A stretch of 64,000 bases of DNA from Kriegella sp965368185 (GTDB lineage: Bacteria; Bacteroidota; Bacteroidia; Flavobacteriales; Flavobacteriaceae): contig CBDULZ010000001.1 of the NCBI GenBank assembly GCA_965368185.1, positions 62,001 to 126,000 of the forward strand. Direction: 5' to 3'. Within the stretch, counting starts at the first letter, position 1. The number at the start of each line of letters is the position of its first letter. The position numbers and the translations under genes were made by a program. This document shows positions 26,590-35,352 of the stretch, piece by piece. Below the pieces are notes generated by a model. The model worked only from the letters and a program-made list of their open reading frames with translations, did no database searches and was not told the DNA's origin.

Positions 26590-27030
26590 CTACTTTTTGA
26601 TCAAAAATTTATTTGTATTTCTTTCAAATTCCTCTAAATAAGACAATTGTTCGGTGCCTTTGCCGAAACTATGGGTAAATAGAGCCAACGCTTCCTGTGC
26701 CGAAGCTATTTCTTCTTGGGTATACTCACTCTCTAAGGTCGGGTTCGAATTTTCTTTAATATAAAGCCCGAAACAAAGTGCTACAACTGCCGCAACGGAA
26801 AGCCATTTATATATATTTTTACGAGACTTCCCTACTGCCGGAAGTGGAACTTGTTTCGAATAACGTTCTTCCTTGGCGGTGGAAATATATTGAAACATAG
26901 GCGCATATTTCACCATATGGGGGGCAACGTCCCCGGTTAGAAAATAGTTCCGTAATTTTTCTTCTTCAGCAACCGTCGTGGTCGCCTCAAAGTACTTTTC
27001 CAATAATTCTTCTATGTTATCCAATTCCAT
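26590..27030 (-). CDS. Putative membrane-anchored anti-sigma factor
   Basis: 146 residues. A cytoplasmic N-terminal region (1-75) has ELLEKYFEATTTVAEEEKLRNYFLTGDVAPH, resembling the zinc-less anti-sigma helical domain. One transmembrane helix follows (about 76-92, WLSVAAVVALCFGLYI), then a short extracytoplasmic tail. It overlaps the end of the sigma factor gene by 14 bp, the normal arrangement for an ECF sigma and its regulator. The assignment rests mainly on context and topology. Confidence 0.7.
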   Translation of the reverse strand: MELDNIEELLEKYFEATTTVAEEEKLRNYFLTGDVAPHMVKYAPMFQYISTAKEERYSKQVPLPAVGKSRKNIYKWLSVAAVVALCFGLYIKENSNPTLESEYTQEEIASAQEALALFTHSFGKGTEQLSYLEEFERNTNKFLIKK

Positions 27031-27526
27031 AACTATGTTTTTCCATTAACTTCTCCCTAACGGTTTTCCTAGCTCTCGACAATGCCGCTCTAATTGCCGT
27101 CGGCTGCATGTTCATCATTTCCGATATTTCGTCAAAATCGTACGCCTCGACATCGCGCAGCTGTAATATCAATTTTTGTTTTTCAGGTAAATCGTCCATA
27201 ATTTTCTCTACCCAGGCCACACTATCGTTGACCTCAACCTGCCTTTGCAAAGAACTATCATTGTCATTGTAGTTGCTATGAACCAATTTCAAATTTCCTG
27301 CCTGTTTTGATTTAAGACGGTCCAAACAAAAATTTTTGGTCATCGTCATCGCAAAAGCCTCGACATTTCTATATCCTCCAATAGCCTTCTTTTTAGACCA
27401 TAACTTCAGCAGTATTTCTTGAGTCGCATCTTCCGCCTCTTCTGTAGACACTAGCAAACGCTTTGCCAATCTGTACAGTTTGTCCTTAAAGGGCATTACC
27501 ATGCTTAAAAACTCCGCTTGTTGCAT
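27017..27526 (-). CDS. RNA polymerase sigma factor, ECF (sigma-70) family
   Basis: 169 residues with region 2 (FKDKLYRLAKRLLVSTEEAEDATQEILLKLW, then AFAMTMTKNFCLDRLKSK) and region 4 (DLPEKQKLILQLRDVEAYDFDEISEMMNMQPTAIRAALSRARKTVREKL), separated by a short linker as in all ECF factors. Start at ATG 27526; a longer frame from a TTG at 27577 would overlap the promoter -10 element. It heads the operon sigma/anti-sigma/DUF4252/DUF4252 and has an ECF-type promoter in front of it, suggesting autoregulation. Confidence 0.92.
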   Translation of the reverse strand: MQQAEFLSMVMPFKDKLYRLAKRLLVSTEEAEDATQEILLKLWSKKKAIGGYRNVEAFAMTMTKNFCLDRLKSKQAGNLKLVHSNYNDNDSSLQRQVEVNDSVAWVEKIMDDLPEKQKLILQLRDVEAYDFDEISEMMNMQPTAIRAALSRARKTVREKLMEKHSYGIG

Positions 27527-27576
27527 TTTTTTAGGTTGTGTTGTATGCAAGGTCTTACTTACCGTATTTATTAGCA

Positions 27577-27602
27577 AGACGAGGCACAGCAGGTTTTGTT
27601 AC
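27577..27602 (-). promoter_or_regulatory. ECF-type autoregulatory promoter of the sigma operon
   Basis: On the minus strand GTAAC (27602-27598) and CGTCT (27581-27577) are separated by 16 nt. This matches the general ECF -35 (GxAAC) and -10 (CGTC) layout and is 51 bp before the sigma ATG. It differs clearly from the TAnnTTTG housekeeping type seen elsewhere in the window. Confidence 0.7.
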
Positions 27603-27622
27603 AAAAATTTTTTTTTTATTGG

Positions 27623-27638
27623 TTATGTAAGTACATTG
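27623..27638. promoter_or_regulatory. 16-bp motif upstream of the first S41 peptidase gene
   Basis: TTATGTAAGTACATTG. A near-identical sequence (TTACGTAAGTACGTTA) lies upstream of the second S41 gene at 29486. Here it lies in the divergent gap between the ECF sigma gene and the first S41 gene. Possible shared regulator site. The rest of the 308-bp gap holds only the ECF promoter. Confidence 0.35.
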
Positions 27639-27834
27639 AACGACCATTTATGGCATTTGAATGCAAATTATGGAATTAAAAGAACCCGGAGCAAATGGCC
27701 TTTATTTCTGTTAAGGAAACAATTGTCCTTATTTTTTCCTTTTTCGAGAAGGATTGGAACGTTTCCGGATAGTACCTTAAATTCCTAACATATGTAGTAT
27801 TTGTTGCAGCCAAGAGTCATAGAGATACAAGCAA

Positions 27835-29358
27835 ATGAGAAATTATATTCTACTTTTCCCTTTATTAGGATTCCTATTTGTCAATTGCAAAAAAAATGAT
27901 GATGCGATTGTTGTAGAAGACGAAACATTTGAGGAGCCAAAAGAAGAAGTAATTGAGGTCGATGTTACCGTGCAAAGCTTTATGTGGCGGACCATGAACG
28001 CTTATTATTTTTGGCAAAATGAAGTTCCTGATTTATCCGATAACCGTTTTAGTACAAATTCGGAATATTCCAATTATTTGGTAGACTTTCCCGATCCCGA
28101 AGATTTCTTTTACGACGAACTTCTGTTCTCGGAAGATAGGTTTAGTTTTTTAAATGAAAGCTATCACGACCTATTAAACTCTTTCGCAGGAATCTCAAAA
28201 AGTAATGGTGTCGAATTTGGTTTATCCCGGTTCTTGGATAGCGATGCAATTTTCGGATACGTTCGCTATATCGTTCCCAATTCAGATGCCGCAACCAAGG
28301 AAATTAAAAGGGGTGATATTTTTACCAGTGTTAACGGGCAAGTGCTTACCATTTCCAATTATGAAGACCTCCTCTTCGGTACTTCGGACACTTATACCCT
28401 AAATATGGCAGATATTGCCAACAATACAATTACCCCTAATGACAAAGAAGTTACATTGACAAAACAGGAAAATCTAGTTGAAGACCCGTTGCTCGTCAGT
28501 AAAATTTTAGAGCTGAGCGGTCAAAAAATCGGATATTTAATGTACAACCAATTTACTGGCGGATCAGAAGAGCAGCTAAACCAAGTTTTTGCGCAATTTA
28601 AAGCGGAAGGAATAGCAGATCTTGTCTTAGACCTTAGGTATAATCTAGGTGGTCTGGGAGTTACGGCCAACGTACTGGCCAGTTTGATTTATAGTGCCAA
28701 TGAGGAAGAACTCTTTTACAAGGTACGATACAACGATAAAATACAGCAGACACTGGAACCAGGTTTTGGAGAAACCTTTTTTACAACCACGACCGGTACG
28801 GCCTATGGAAATACAAATACGCCCTTGAACAATTTAAATCTCAATAGAGTGTTCGTACTTGCGACAGGTAGTTCGGCGTCTTCAAGTGAACTGGTCATGA
28901 ATAGTCTGGCCTCTTATATTGAAGTAATACATATTGGCAGCACTACAGTGGGAAAAAACCAAGGTTCGGCTACTTTTGTAGATGACCCGGGGAATGGCAA
29001 TGTCTATGATGAAAATAGGGAAGACGAGATCAATCCTGATAACCAATGGGCCATTCAACCTATAATAATGCTTGCCGAAAACGCAGACGGGTTTTCCGAT
29101 TATTACAATGGTCTTGTACCTGATATAGAACTAGAAGAAGATGTTCAAAACATGGGCATCTTAGGAGATATAGACGAGCCATTACTTGCGAGGGCCCTTC
29201 AAGAGATTACAGGTGCCAGTGCTAAAAGCAGTTTTGAGGTTGAATTTCCCGTAAATTTGGTGACCAGCTCAAAAATGTTCGCTCCAATGAAAGATAATTT
29301 AGTTATCGAAAATGTGCCGGTTTTTCTAAAAACAAGACTTCCGATACCTTCAAAATAG
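27835..29358 (+). CDS. S41 family (C-terminal processing type) peptidase lipoprotein
   Basis: 507 residues. Lipoprotein signal (LGFLFVNCKK, Cys about 19) with an acidic following region. PDZ-like segment (about 150-220, AATKEIKRGDIFTSVNGQVLT). S41 core with DLRYNLGGLG, the catalytic Ser in TGSSASSSELVMNSL, and the Lys in TTVGKNQGSATF (Ser-Lys dyad). Probable envelope endopeptidase. It is followed 224 bp later by a close paralogue in the same orientation, so the pair arose by tandem duplication. Confidence 0.9.
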   Translation: MRNYILLFPLLGFLFVNCKKNDDAIVVEDETFEEPKEEVIEVDVTVQSFMWRTMNAYYFWQNEVPDLSDNRFSTNSEYSNYLVDFPDPEDFFYDELLFSEDRFSFLNESYHDLLNSFAGISKSNGVEFGLSRFLDSDAIFGYVRYIVPNSDAATKEIKRGDIFTSVNGQVLTISNYEDLLFGTSDTYTLNMADIANNTITPNDKEVTLTKQENLVEDPLLVSKILELSGQKIGYLMYNQFTGGSEEQLNQVFAQFKAEGIADLVLDLRYNLGGLGVTANVLASLIYSANEEELFYKVRYNDKIQQTLEPGFGETFFTTTTGTAYGNTNTPLNNLNLNRVFVLATGSSASSSELVMNSLASYIEVIHIGSTTVGKNQGSATFVDDPGNGNVYDENREDEINPDNQWAIQPIIMLAENADGFSDYYNGLVPDIELEEDVQNMGILGDIDEPLLARALQEITGASAKSSFEVEFPVNLVTSSKMFAPMKDNLVIENVPVFLKTRLPIPSK

Positions 29359-29485
29359 TGGTGTCTTTACCTATTAGCAGGACGTTTATATGTGACTTCC
29401 TTTTTTTATAAAAACCATCATTGACAATTGTTTACAACTTTTTTTCAAAATATGTAAATAAATTCGACAACCATAGACTAAATAA

Positions 29486-29501
29486 TTACGTAAGTACGTT
29501 A
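29486..29501. promoter_or_regulatory. 16-bp motif upstream of the second S41 peptidase gene
   Basis: TTACGTAAGTACGTTA, 81 bp before the ATG at 29583. It matches the motif upstream of the first S41 gene at 13 of 16 positions. Candidate shared operator. No -7 box of the TAnnTTTG form is evident. Confidence 0.35.
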
Positions 29502-29582
29502 TGCTTAAGGCAATGAACCCCAAATCGTTTACAAACTAATGGAATGATTTTTGAAATGGTTTTTGCAAGTTAAAATTAATCT

Positions 29583-31070
29583 ATGAAAAAGTATGTAGTA
29601 CTGTTCCTTTGTTTGGGACTTTTATCACTCTCTTGCAGTAAAGATGACGACGGTTTAATAAACCCGACTGGGCCTGATCCGGATCCAAATGCCAATGTTG
29701 AAGTGCAGGATTTTATGTGGAAGGCCATGAATTCTTGGTATTTTTGGCAAGCGGAAGTTCCCAATCTGGCGGACGACAAATTTGCCGATACCTCGGCAGG
29801 CTCGAAAGCCTATACCGAATTTTTGGCATCGGAGAGCGATCCGGCTGCTTTTTTCGATGACGAATTACTTTATACCGAAGATCGATTTAGCTTTTATTCA
29901 GACGACTATGAAACCTTGACGAAGTCATTATCTGGAATTTCAAAAAGCAACGGCCTAGAATTCGGTTTGGTTCGCTTTTCCGATAGCGACGATGTTTTCG
30001 GATATGTCCGGTATATTATTCCGAATTCCGACGCTGCTTCCAAAGACATTAACCGTGGCGACCTTTTTACCGGTGTCAATGGAAGAACGCTTACCATTGA
30101 TAATTATTCAAGCCTCCTTTTTGGTGATGAAGATACGTACATCTTAAATATGGCCACTATAGAAGGCGAGGTCATTACACCTTCAGATAAAGAAGTATCG
30201 CTGACAAAAATGCCCGATTTGGCGGAAAATCCCATTTTTTTAGATGAGATATTTGAAATAGGAGGACAAAAGATAGGCTATTTAGTATACAATGCCTTTA
30301 CCAATGAATACGATGAAGAATTAAACGAAGTGTTCGGACGTTTTGTCGATGCGAACATCACCGATTTGGTAGTAGACCTTCGCTACAACCCCGGAGGGTC
30401 TGTTAACACCGCACGTTTGTTGTCAAGTATGATCTACGGAGCCAATACCGATGAATTGTTTTTAAGGCAGCGCTGGAACGCTAAAATACAGGAACAGCTC
30501 AGTAAAGAGCAATTGGAAGACTACTTTGCCGATAAGACAAGTGGAAAATCAACTTTAAAAACACTAAACTTGAGTAAGGTCTATATTCTGGCCACAGGTA
30601 GTTCCGCTTCGGCCAGTGAACTGGTCATTAATGGTCTTGCCCCATACGTAAATGTTGTACATATCGGGGAAACCACACGAGGTAAGAATGAGTTTTCCAT
30701 TACAATGGTCGATGACCCGGAGGGTAGCTACATTTATAATCCTGAAAGGGAAAACAAAATTAATTCCGATAATCGATGGGCCATTCAGCCGTTAGTGGGC
30801 AGAAATGAGAATGCAGACGGTTTTTCCGATTACACTAGTGGACTGGTACCTGATATTGAATTGCAGGAAGATATTTCAAACCTTGGTGTATTGGGTGATT
30901 TGCAAGAACCGCTTTTGGCCAAGGCCATAGAGGAAATAACGGGTTCCGCTACCGGGAAAAGAGATTTTACGGTACAAATACCCGCGAATGTGATGACGAG
31001 TTCAAAAATGTTTTCTCCGTTAAAGGATAATATGTTCGTTGATAAACCGCTCAATATCAATCTGAATTGA
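29583..31070 (+). CDS. S41 family peptidase lipoprotein, tandem paralogue
   Basis: 495 residues. Lipoprotein signal (LGLLSLSCSKDDDG, Cys about 18, with the acidic run typical of surface-exposed flavobacterial lipoproteins). Same order as its neighbour: a conserved N-terminal block (QDFMWKAMNSWYFWQAEVPNL), a PDZ-like segment (AASKDINRGDLFTGVNGRTLT), DLRYNPGGSVNTARLL, the Ser in TGSSASASELVINGL and the Lys in TRGKNEFSIT. More than half the residues match the preceding copy. It ends at a strong terminator. Confidence 0.9.
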   Translation: MKKYVVLFLCLGLLSLSCSKDDDGLINPTGPDPDPNANVEVQDFMWKAMNSWYFWQAEVPNLADDKFADTSAGSKAYTEFLASESDPAAFFDDELLYTEDRFSFYSDDYETLTKSLSGISKSNGLEFGLVRFSDSDDVFGYVRYIIPNSDAASKDINRGDLFTGVNGRTLTIDNYSSLLFGDEDTYILNMATIEGEVITPSDKEVSLTKMPDLAENPIFLDEIFEIGGQKIGYLVYNAFTNEYDEELNEVFGRFVDANITDLVVDLRYNPGGSVNTARLLSSMIYGANTDELFLRQRWNAKIQEQLSKEQLEDYFADKTSGKSTLKTLNLSKVYILATGSSASASELVINGLAPYVNVVHIGETTRGKNEFSITMVDDPEGSYIYNPERENKINSDNRWAIQPLVGRNENADGFSDYTSGLVPDIELQEDISNLGVLGDLQEPLLAKAIEEITGSATGKRDFTVQIPANVMTSSKMFSPLKDNMFVDKPLNINLN

Positions 31071-31090
31071 TTAATAGAAAAGATAGAAAC

Positions 31091-31125
31091 AAAAAACGGC
31101 TTGGTTTTGTACCAAGCCGTTTTTT
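31091..31125. terminator. Bidirectional terminator between the S41 gene and the DUF5074 gene
   Basis: AAAAAACGGCTTGG pairs perfectly with CCAAGCCGTTTTTT around a 7-nt loop. Flanking A and T runs let it serve both convergent transcripts. Confidence 0.9.
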
Positions 31126-31146
31126 GTCTTCGGATACCTAAGAACA

Positions 31147-32202
31147 TCATTCATTAAAGTAAACGCCCCCAGGAATAATCCCCATTGTCAATGTTACCAA
31201 ACTGTCTTTGGTTGCAATGTCATAAATGCTCAATGTGCCGTTACTCGCATAATCTTTGGCATCGGTACCATATAACTTTCCATCGTTCAAGGTCATATGG
31301 TAAAAACTAAGACCGGATATATATGCTTCTGTTGGAAGGGTGTCATCGGCAGGGTCCATTTGATAGACAGCGCCTCCCATTTGGTAGTACAACATGCCTT
31401 GTTCGATTCCCAAACTCCCTGGATGTTCCGTAGCTTCAAAATCAAAATTAGTAACTTCATTAGTGGTCGTGTTTACTTTTGAGAGTGTTCCACCTGTCTC
31501 TCCCAAGTAACTCGGATTTCCACTTGAAAGCACCCAAAGATTTCCCGAACTATCAAATTGCATCGAATTCGGCATATCACCCACTGTCAGCGTGGTAATG
31601 ATGGAATTGGAAGAGGCATCGATTATGGAAATCTGGTTATTGGTACTGAACGCTCCACTGTTTGCCACATAAAGTGTGTTATTATTTGCTACCAAGCGGT
31701 CTGGACCAAGTGGCACCGAAATATTGCTTATTACCGTATTTGACCCTAAATCAATAACGGCAATAAAGTCATCGGTTTCATCCGCGGTATCACCCCAATT
31801 GCTCACATAGCCCATACCATCAATAGCCACAAAATCTCGAGGATTATTCAGGCCTTCCGTGATTTCTGCCTTTCTTTCAAAAGTGTTGCGATCCACAACA
31901 TTAATTTTATTTGATACATTGGCAACTAAATAGGCCAAATCGTCATCGAAGCCCATTGACTGCACAATGTTTCCTAAATCTTCATTGTTTATTTTGTTGA
32001 AAATAGCATGTTCAACATTGGTATAATCTTCCGATATAAAAGAAACAGTTCCGCTACCATTATTAAAGGGGCCTTCGTTCGTGACGAAAATTCCTGTTTT
32101 ATAATCTCCTTCGGGCAAGTCTATGACTTCATCGTCATCGCGGTCACAGGAAGTCAAAAGCCCAATGGCCAAGGCCCAAATACATACATTTCTCGTGTTC
32201 AT
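31147..32202 (-). CDS. DUF5074 / YncE-like beta-propeller lipoprotein, corrinoid-uptake associated
   Basis: 351 residues. Lipoprotein signal (IGLLTSCDRDDDE, Cys about 19, acidic follow-up). Repeated beta-propeller blades of the YncE type (KINVVDRNTFERKAEITEGLNNPRDFVAIDGMGYVSNWGD, NTVISNISVPLGPDRLVANNNTLYVANSGA, NSIITTLTVGDMPNSMQFDSSGNLWVLSSG). The gene is 3 bp after btuB and on the same riboswitch-controlled transcript, so it probably helps capture corrinoids at the cell surface. This role is inferred from context. Confidence 0.82.
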   Translation of the reverse strand: MNTRNVCIWALAIGLLTSCDRDDDEVIDLPEGDYKTGIFVTNEGPFNNGSGTVSFISEDYTNVEHAIFNKINNEDLGNIVQSMGFDDDLAYLVANVSNKINVVDRNTFERKAEITEGLNNPRDFVAIDGMGYVSNWGDTADETDDFIAVIDLGSNTVISNISVPLGPDRLVANNNTLYVANSGAFSTNNQISIIDASSNSIITTLTVGDMPNSMQFDSSGNLWVLSSGNPSYLGETGGTLSKVNTTTNEVTNFDFEATEHPGSLGIEQGMLYYQMGGAVYQMDPADDTLPTEAYISGLSFYHMTLNDGKLYGTDAKDYASNGTLSIYDIATKDSLVTLTMGIIPGGVYFNE

Positions 32203-32205
32203 AAT

Positions 32206-34041
32206 TTAAAATTTAGCTGTAATTTGAATTAAATAGTTTCTATCGGGCATCGGTCTGTACGCCACATTCTGGTATTCTTCGTTAAAAAAGTTATTGATTC
32301 GCAATCCCATTTTCAAGTGTAGTTTTTTCAATCTCAACACCCTATAGTGTCCGCCGAGATTAACTATGGTATAGCCTGGGAGTTTGTTACTTTCGTCGGT
32401 CGTAATGTAGACCGAATCGTTTAAAAGTGTCTGCACATAGAATTCAAAACGCTTAAAAGCGTAGTTCAGCGAGCCGTTTATTTTGTGCAACGGCACGTAT
32501 ATCAATTGCTTTTCCGTTGCCCTATCGATAGATCGCGTATATGCCCAAGCCGCATCAAATTCAAGATGATGTAGGCCCCATTTATTTTTGTAGTTCAACG
32601 CGGCTTCCAAACCATACTGTCTGGCCTCTTGAATATTTTGTGGCACCCAAAGTCCGGTAGTATTGGGGCGCCACTGGATCATGTTTTCTAAATCGATATA
32701 AAAGGCGGTAAGTTCTAAACTGACCTTGTCAACTTTGAATAACTGGCCCAATTCAGCTTGATACGAAGTTTCAGGAACCAAATTTAGATTTCCGGCCCCC
32801 AACCAATATAAATCATTGAAGGTGGGAAGTCGAAAGTTCTTTGAGGCACTTGCTTTGAGCAAGTAGAAATCGCTGAATGCATAACTGCCATTTACTGCCA
32901 ACAATAGCGGACTCTCAAAATCATTCACCCAATCTTTTCGAATACTGAATCCGTAACGCAATTGATCTGTCGGGCGATGTGTCGCCAATATAGTGCCCGA
33001 CCATTGGTTTCGTTTCGCATTATCCAATGAAGACCCTTGGCCTTCCACTCTTTTGTAATCAACAAGCCCGTTCAAAGTAAAATTGCCCCAGGCTTGCTTA
33101 TGGTCGTACCCCCCTATTAGCGTGTTAACTTTTCCAAAAGAATAATCGGGTGTATTCTTGTTGGCATAATATTCATAGCGTTCGAACAAGTGTGCCAGTT
33201 TGAATTTTATCATTTTTTCGTTCGCAAAACGAACCATTTCCAATAAAGATCTTGTATTGACATCTTTGTACTTATCATCTGAGGCCGCTGTCAACGTACC
33301 CGATAAGTTTCGGTCACCAAAAAAGGTGTTGTGGTGCAGTTTGAGCAGCCACTGTTTTGTAAAGAAATATCCAGAATTGATATTAAAGTTCAAATGATCA
33401 TATTCCCCATTTTCGTTCTTTTGATCTGTCCCCAGGTAATCATAATCATTGTCGGAGTTTATATAATTCAATCCAAAATCCAATGCGAAGGAGTTTGAGC
33501 CATACGAAGTTTTGAAATTGAGATTTTCCGTATTGTAACTGCCATAACCCAGTTGTAAAACATTATCGAAATGATTTTCAAAGGCAAGCATATTGTTCAA
33601 GTGAATGCTTCCCCCAATTGCCCCACTACCATATTGCACGCTACCGCCACCACTTCTAATGGCAATTCCGTCATAGTTCTGCGCAATTAATGCTCCAAAG
33701 TCCGTTTGACCGTTCAAAGGCGAGTTGATATTGACACCGTTCCAAACTACGGCCGTATGCTGCGCATTGGTTCCTCGAAAGGAAGGGGAAGAAACCATTC
33801 CATAGCCATTTTCCTTAAAATAAATACTCGAATTAAAACGGAGCATATCGGTAAACGTCGGATTTGTTCGCTCGACCAATGCATCTGAAAGCGTTTGAAT
33901 TTTAATACCCTCGGCAAAGCGATACAGTCTTGCATCACTGAGAATGACTTCTTCGAGGTGTATAATAGAATCGTTCTGGGCAGTGGTCAAACCACTTCCT
34001 AAAAGCATAAGTAAGAGTAAAAGAAATGTTTTTTGTGCCAT
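32206..34041 (-). CDS. btuB: TonB-dependent vitamin B12 receptor (BtuB type)
   Basis: 611 residues from ATG 34041. Signal peptide (MAQKTFLLLLLMLLGSGLTTAQ), a TonB-box-like segment and plug (LEEVILSDARLYRFAEGIKIQTLSD, FRGTNAQHTAVVWNGVNINSPLNGQ, SGGGSVQYGSGAIGGSIHLNN), then a 22-strand-type barrel ending in Phe (YLIQITAKF). The frame stays open upstream into the riboswitch, but only this start gives a signal peptide. Corrinoid specificity is supported by the cobalamin riboswitch in the leader rather than by residues alone. First gene of the btuB-DUF5074 operon. Confidence 0.92.
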   Translation of the reverse strand: MAQKTFLLLLLMLLGSGLTTAQNDSIIHLEEVILSDARLYRFAEGIKIQTLSDALVERTNPTFTDMLRFNSSIYFKENGYGMVSSPSFRGTNAQHTAVVWNGVNINSPLNGQTDFGALIAQNYDGIAIRSGGGSVQYGSGAIGGSIHLNNMLAFENHFDNVLQLGYGSYNTENLNFKTSYGSNSFALDFGLNYINSDNDYDYLGTDQKNENGEYDHLNFNINSGYFFTKQWLLKLHHNTFFGDRNLSGTLTAASDDKYKDVNTRSLLEMVRFANEKMIKFKLAHLFERYEYYANKNTPDYSFGKVNTLIGGYDHKQAWGNFTLNGLVDYKRVEGQGSSLDNAKRNQWSGTILATHRPTDQLRYGFSIRKDWVNDFESPLLLAVNGSYAFSDFYLLKASASKNFRLPTFNDLYWLGAGNLNLVPETSYQAELGQLFKVDKVSLELTAFYIDLENMIQWRPNTTGLWVPQNIQEARQYGLEAALNYKNKWGLHHLEFDAAWAYTRSIDRATEKQLIYVPLHKINGSLNYAFKRFEFYVQTLLNDSVYITTDESNKLPGYTIVNLGGHYRVLRLKKLHLKMGLRINNFFNEEYQNVAYRPMPDRNYLIQITAKF

Positions 34042-34087
34042 ATTTACAAAGACCCCTATCCCGAAGGTCAACATATTAATTATGAAT

Positions 34088-34255
34088 ATGGCAGGTCTCC
34101 TGACTTGCGTACTACCATCGACCTTCCCGCCCGCACGAAAATAAATTCGGCCCAAGCAGTGGTATTTTGAAGAAAATGGTAGCCGCCCATTATTATGGAC
34201 AAAGCTTACAGTTGCGGGAACAGTTCCAGATTTTAACTGGATTCCCTTTTAATCG
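34088..34255 (-). ncRNA. Cobalamin (AdoCbl-type) riboswitch
   Basis: On the minus strand the conserved elements occur in order: AAAGGGAATCC, then TTCCCGCAACTGTAAGC (core around 34205-34222), ACCACTG, GGGAAGGT, and the B12 box AGTCAGGAGACCTGCC (34090-34105). It ends about 47 nt before the btuB ATG. High corrinoid should shut off btuB and the DUF5074 gene. A short GACC/GGTC hairpin between aptamer and ATG may be part of the expression platform. Confidence 0.95.
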
Positions 34256-34290
34256 ACCCAAAAATTATGGGTACAAACCAAAATTCGGGG

Positions 34291-34298
34291 CGAAGGTA
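34291..34298 (-). promoter_or_regulatory. Likely -7 box of the btuB riboswitch transcript
   Basis: TACCTTCG on the minus strand differs from TAnnTTTG at one base and is correctly placed about 40 nt before the aptamer. Confidence 0.45.
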
Positions 34299-34547
34299 GT
34301 GAATAAAAAAATAATTATCATTGTTTTTAAAGTAGCTCCCTCAAAGATCAGAGGGGCTTAAGCAATGCGTCAGAGTAAGGAGCCGGTTACGATTGACAAT
34401 TTAGATTTAGATTGAGTTTGAGCTGTCATATAATTTTTCAATCCCGGATAAGAAATAATTCCGCACAAAGACATTACAAATCTGCTGGTTTAGTTTTGGG
34501 TGCGTTTTTAGTAATTATTTTTGAATCAATTATGGAGATTCCATTGA

Positions 34548-35009
34548 TCAAATCCGGACCAAAGTAATAGAGCTCTTTTTATTATTACGATAAATTATAA
34601 GATTTGAATTTCGAACTTCGTAATTTTTAACATCACTTATTTTAAATAATTTAGCCCATTCAGGTTCATTGATGTATGTTGAAGTAATCGGCCCTATTGT
34701 GATTTCTCCACTTTCATTAACAATATAATTTCCAGAAAACCCATTTGTCACGTTAATTCCAGAGAATACTCCTTGACCACTATTATCAGGTTCATCAAAA
34801 TTTATGGTAATATCCCCATTATTAAAATCAGACCAAGTATTGTCTTTTGTTTTGATTATTTTCTTGGAACTGTTTTCGACAAAAGAAATTACCCTCCAAT
34901 TTCCTGTCAAGTCATAAGTGATGATATCTTCATTTTTAGAGCAACCAAGGATGATGAAAAAGATGGAGACTAAAAATAAAAACTTCTTAAAGGAAAAAGA
35001 GGCTTTCAT
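34548..35009 (-). CDS. Hypothetical lipoprotein
   Basis: 153 residues. Lipoprotein signal (LVSIFFIILGCSKNED, Cys about 23). The mature part starts YDLTGNWRVISFVENSSKK and is beta-rich, a pattern seen in lipocalin-like secreted proteins of Bacteroidota. No catalytic motif. Its AT-rich codon usage differs from the housekeeping neighbours. First gene of the accessory stretch. The 186-bp gap to its left (34362-34547) shows nothing recognisable. Confidence 0.65.
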   Translation of the reverse strand: MKASFSFKKFLFLVSIFFIILGCSKNEDIITYDLTGNWRVISFVENSSKKIIKTKDNTWSDFNNGDITINFDEPDNSGQGVFSGINVTNGFSGNYIVNESGEITIGPITSTYINEPEWAKLFKISDVKNYEVRNSNLIIYRNNKKSSITLVRI

Positions 35010-35151
35010 ATGTCAATATCGCTTTAATATAAAGATTCAATAGATAGATTTTGGTTGCGTGGGCCGATATTGTTTTTTACCATGTTCTTTAAGGCACAAG
35101 TCCGCATTAATTACAGACTTGGTTATCACACGTTTATTTAAATTTACCACT

Positions 35152-35352
35152 TTAATCATTATCGTCTAAAAAGAATATGTCCTCAAGAGGTTTTTTAAAA
35201 AGCTTAGCTATTTTTAACGAAAGTACAGTTGATGGTACATATTTGTTTTTTTCCATAGCATTTATAGTTTGTCTGCTAACCCCAATTTTTATTGCTAAAT
35301 CTGCCTGAGTCATGTCGTGAATCGCGCGCTGCACTTTTATATTATTCTTCAT
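35152..35352 (-). CDS. XRE/Cro-type helix-turn-helix regulator, 66 residues
   Basis: Compact HTH_3 protein (IKVQRAIHDMTQADLAIKIGVSRQTINAMEKNKYVPSTVLSLKIAKLFKKPLEDIFFL). This short single-domain form is typical of regulators paired with a small membrane protein. The start overlaps the end of the upstream membrane gene by 11 bp, so the pair is translationally coupled. It likely regulates its own operon. Confidence 0.88.
   Translation of the reverse strand: MKNNIKVQRAIHDMTQADLAIKIGVSRQTINAMEKNKYVPSTVLSLKIAKLFKKPLEDIFFLDDND

Noticed and set aside
34042..34155. N-terminal extension of btuB
   Set aside because: This stretch is the cobalamin riboswitch and expression platform; only the 34041 ATG yields a signal peptide.
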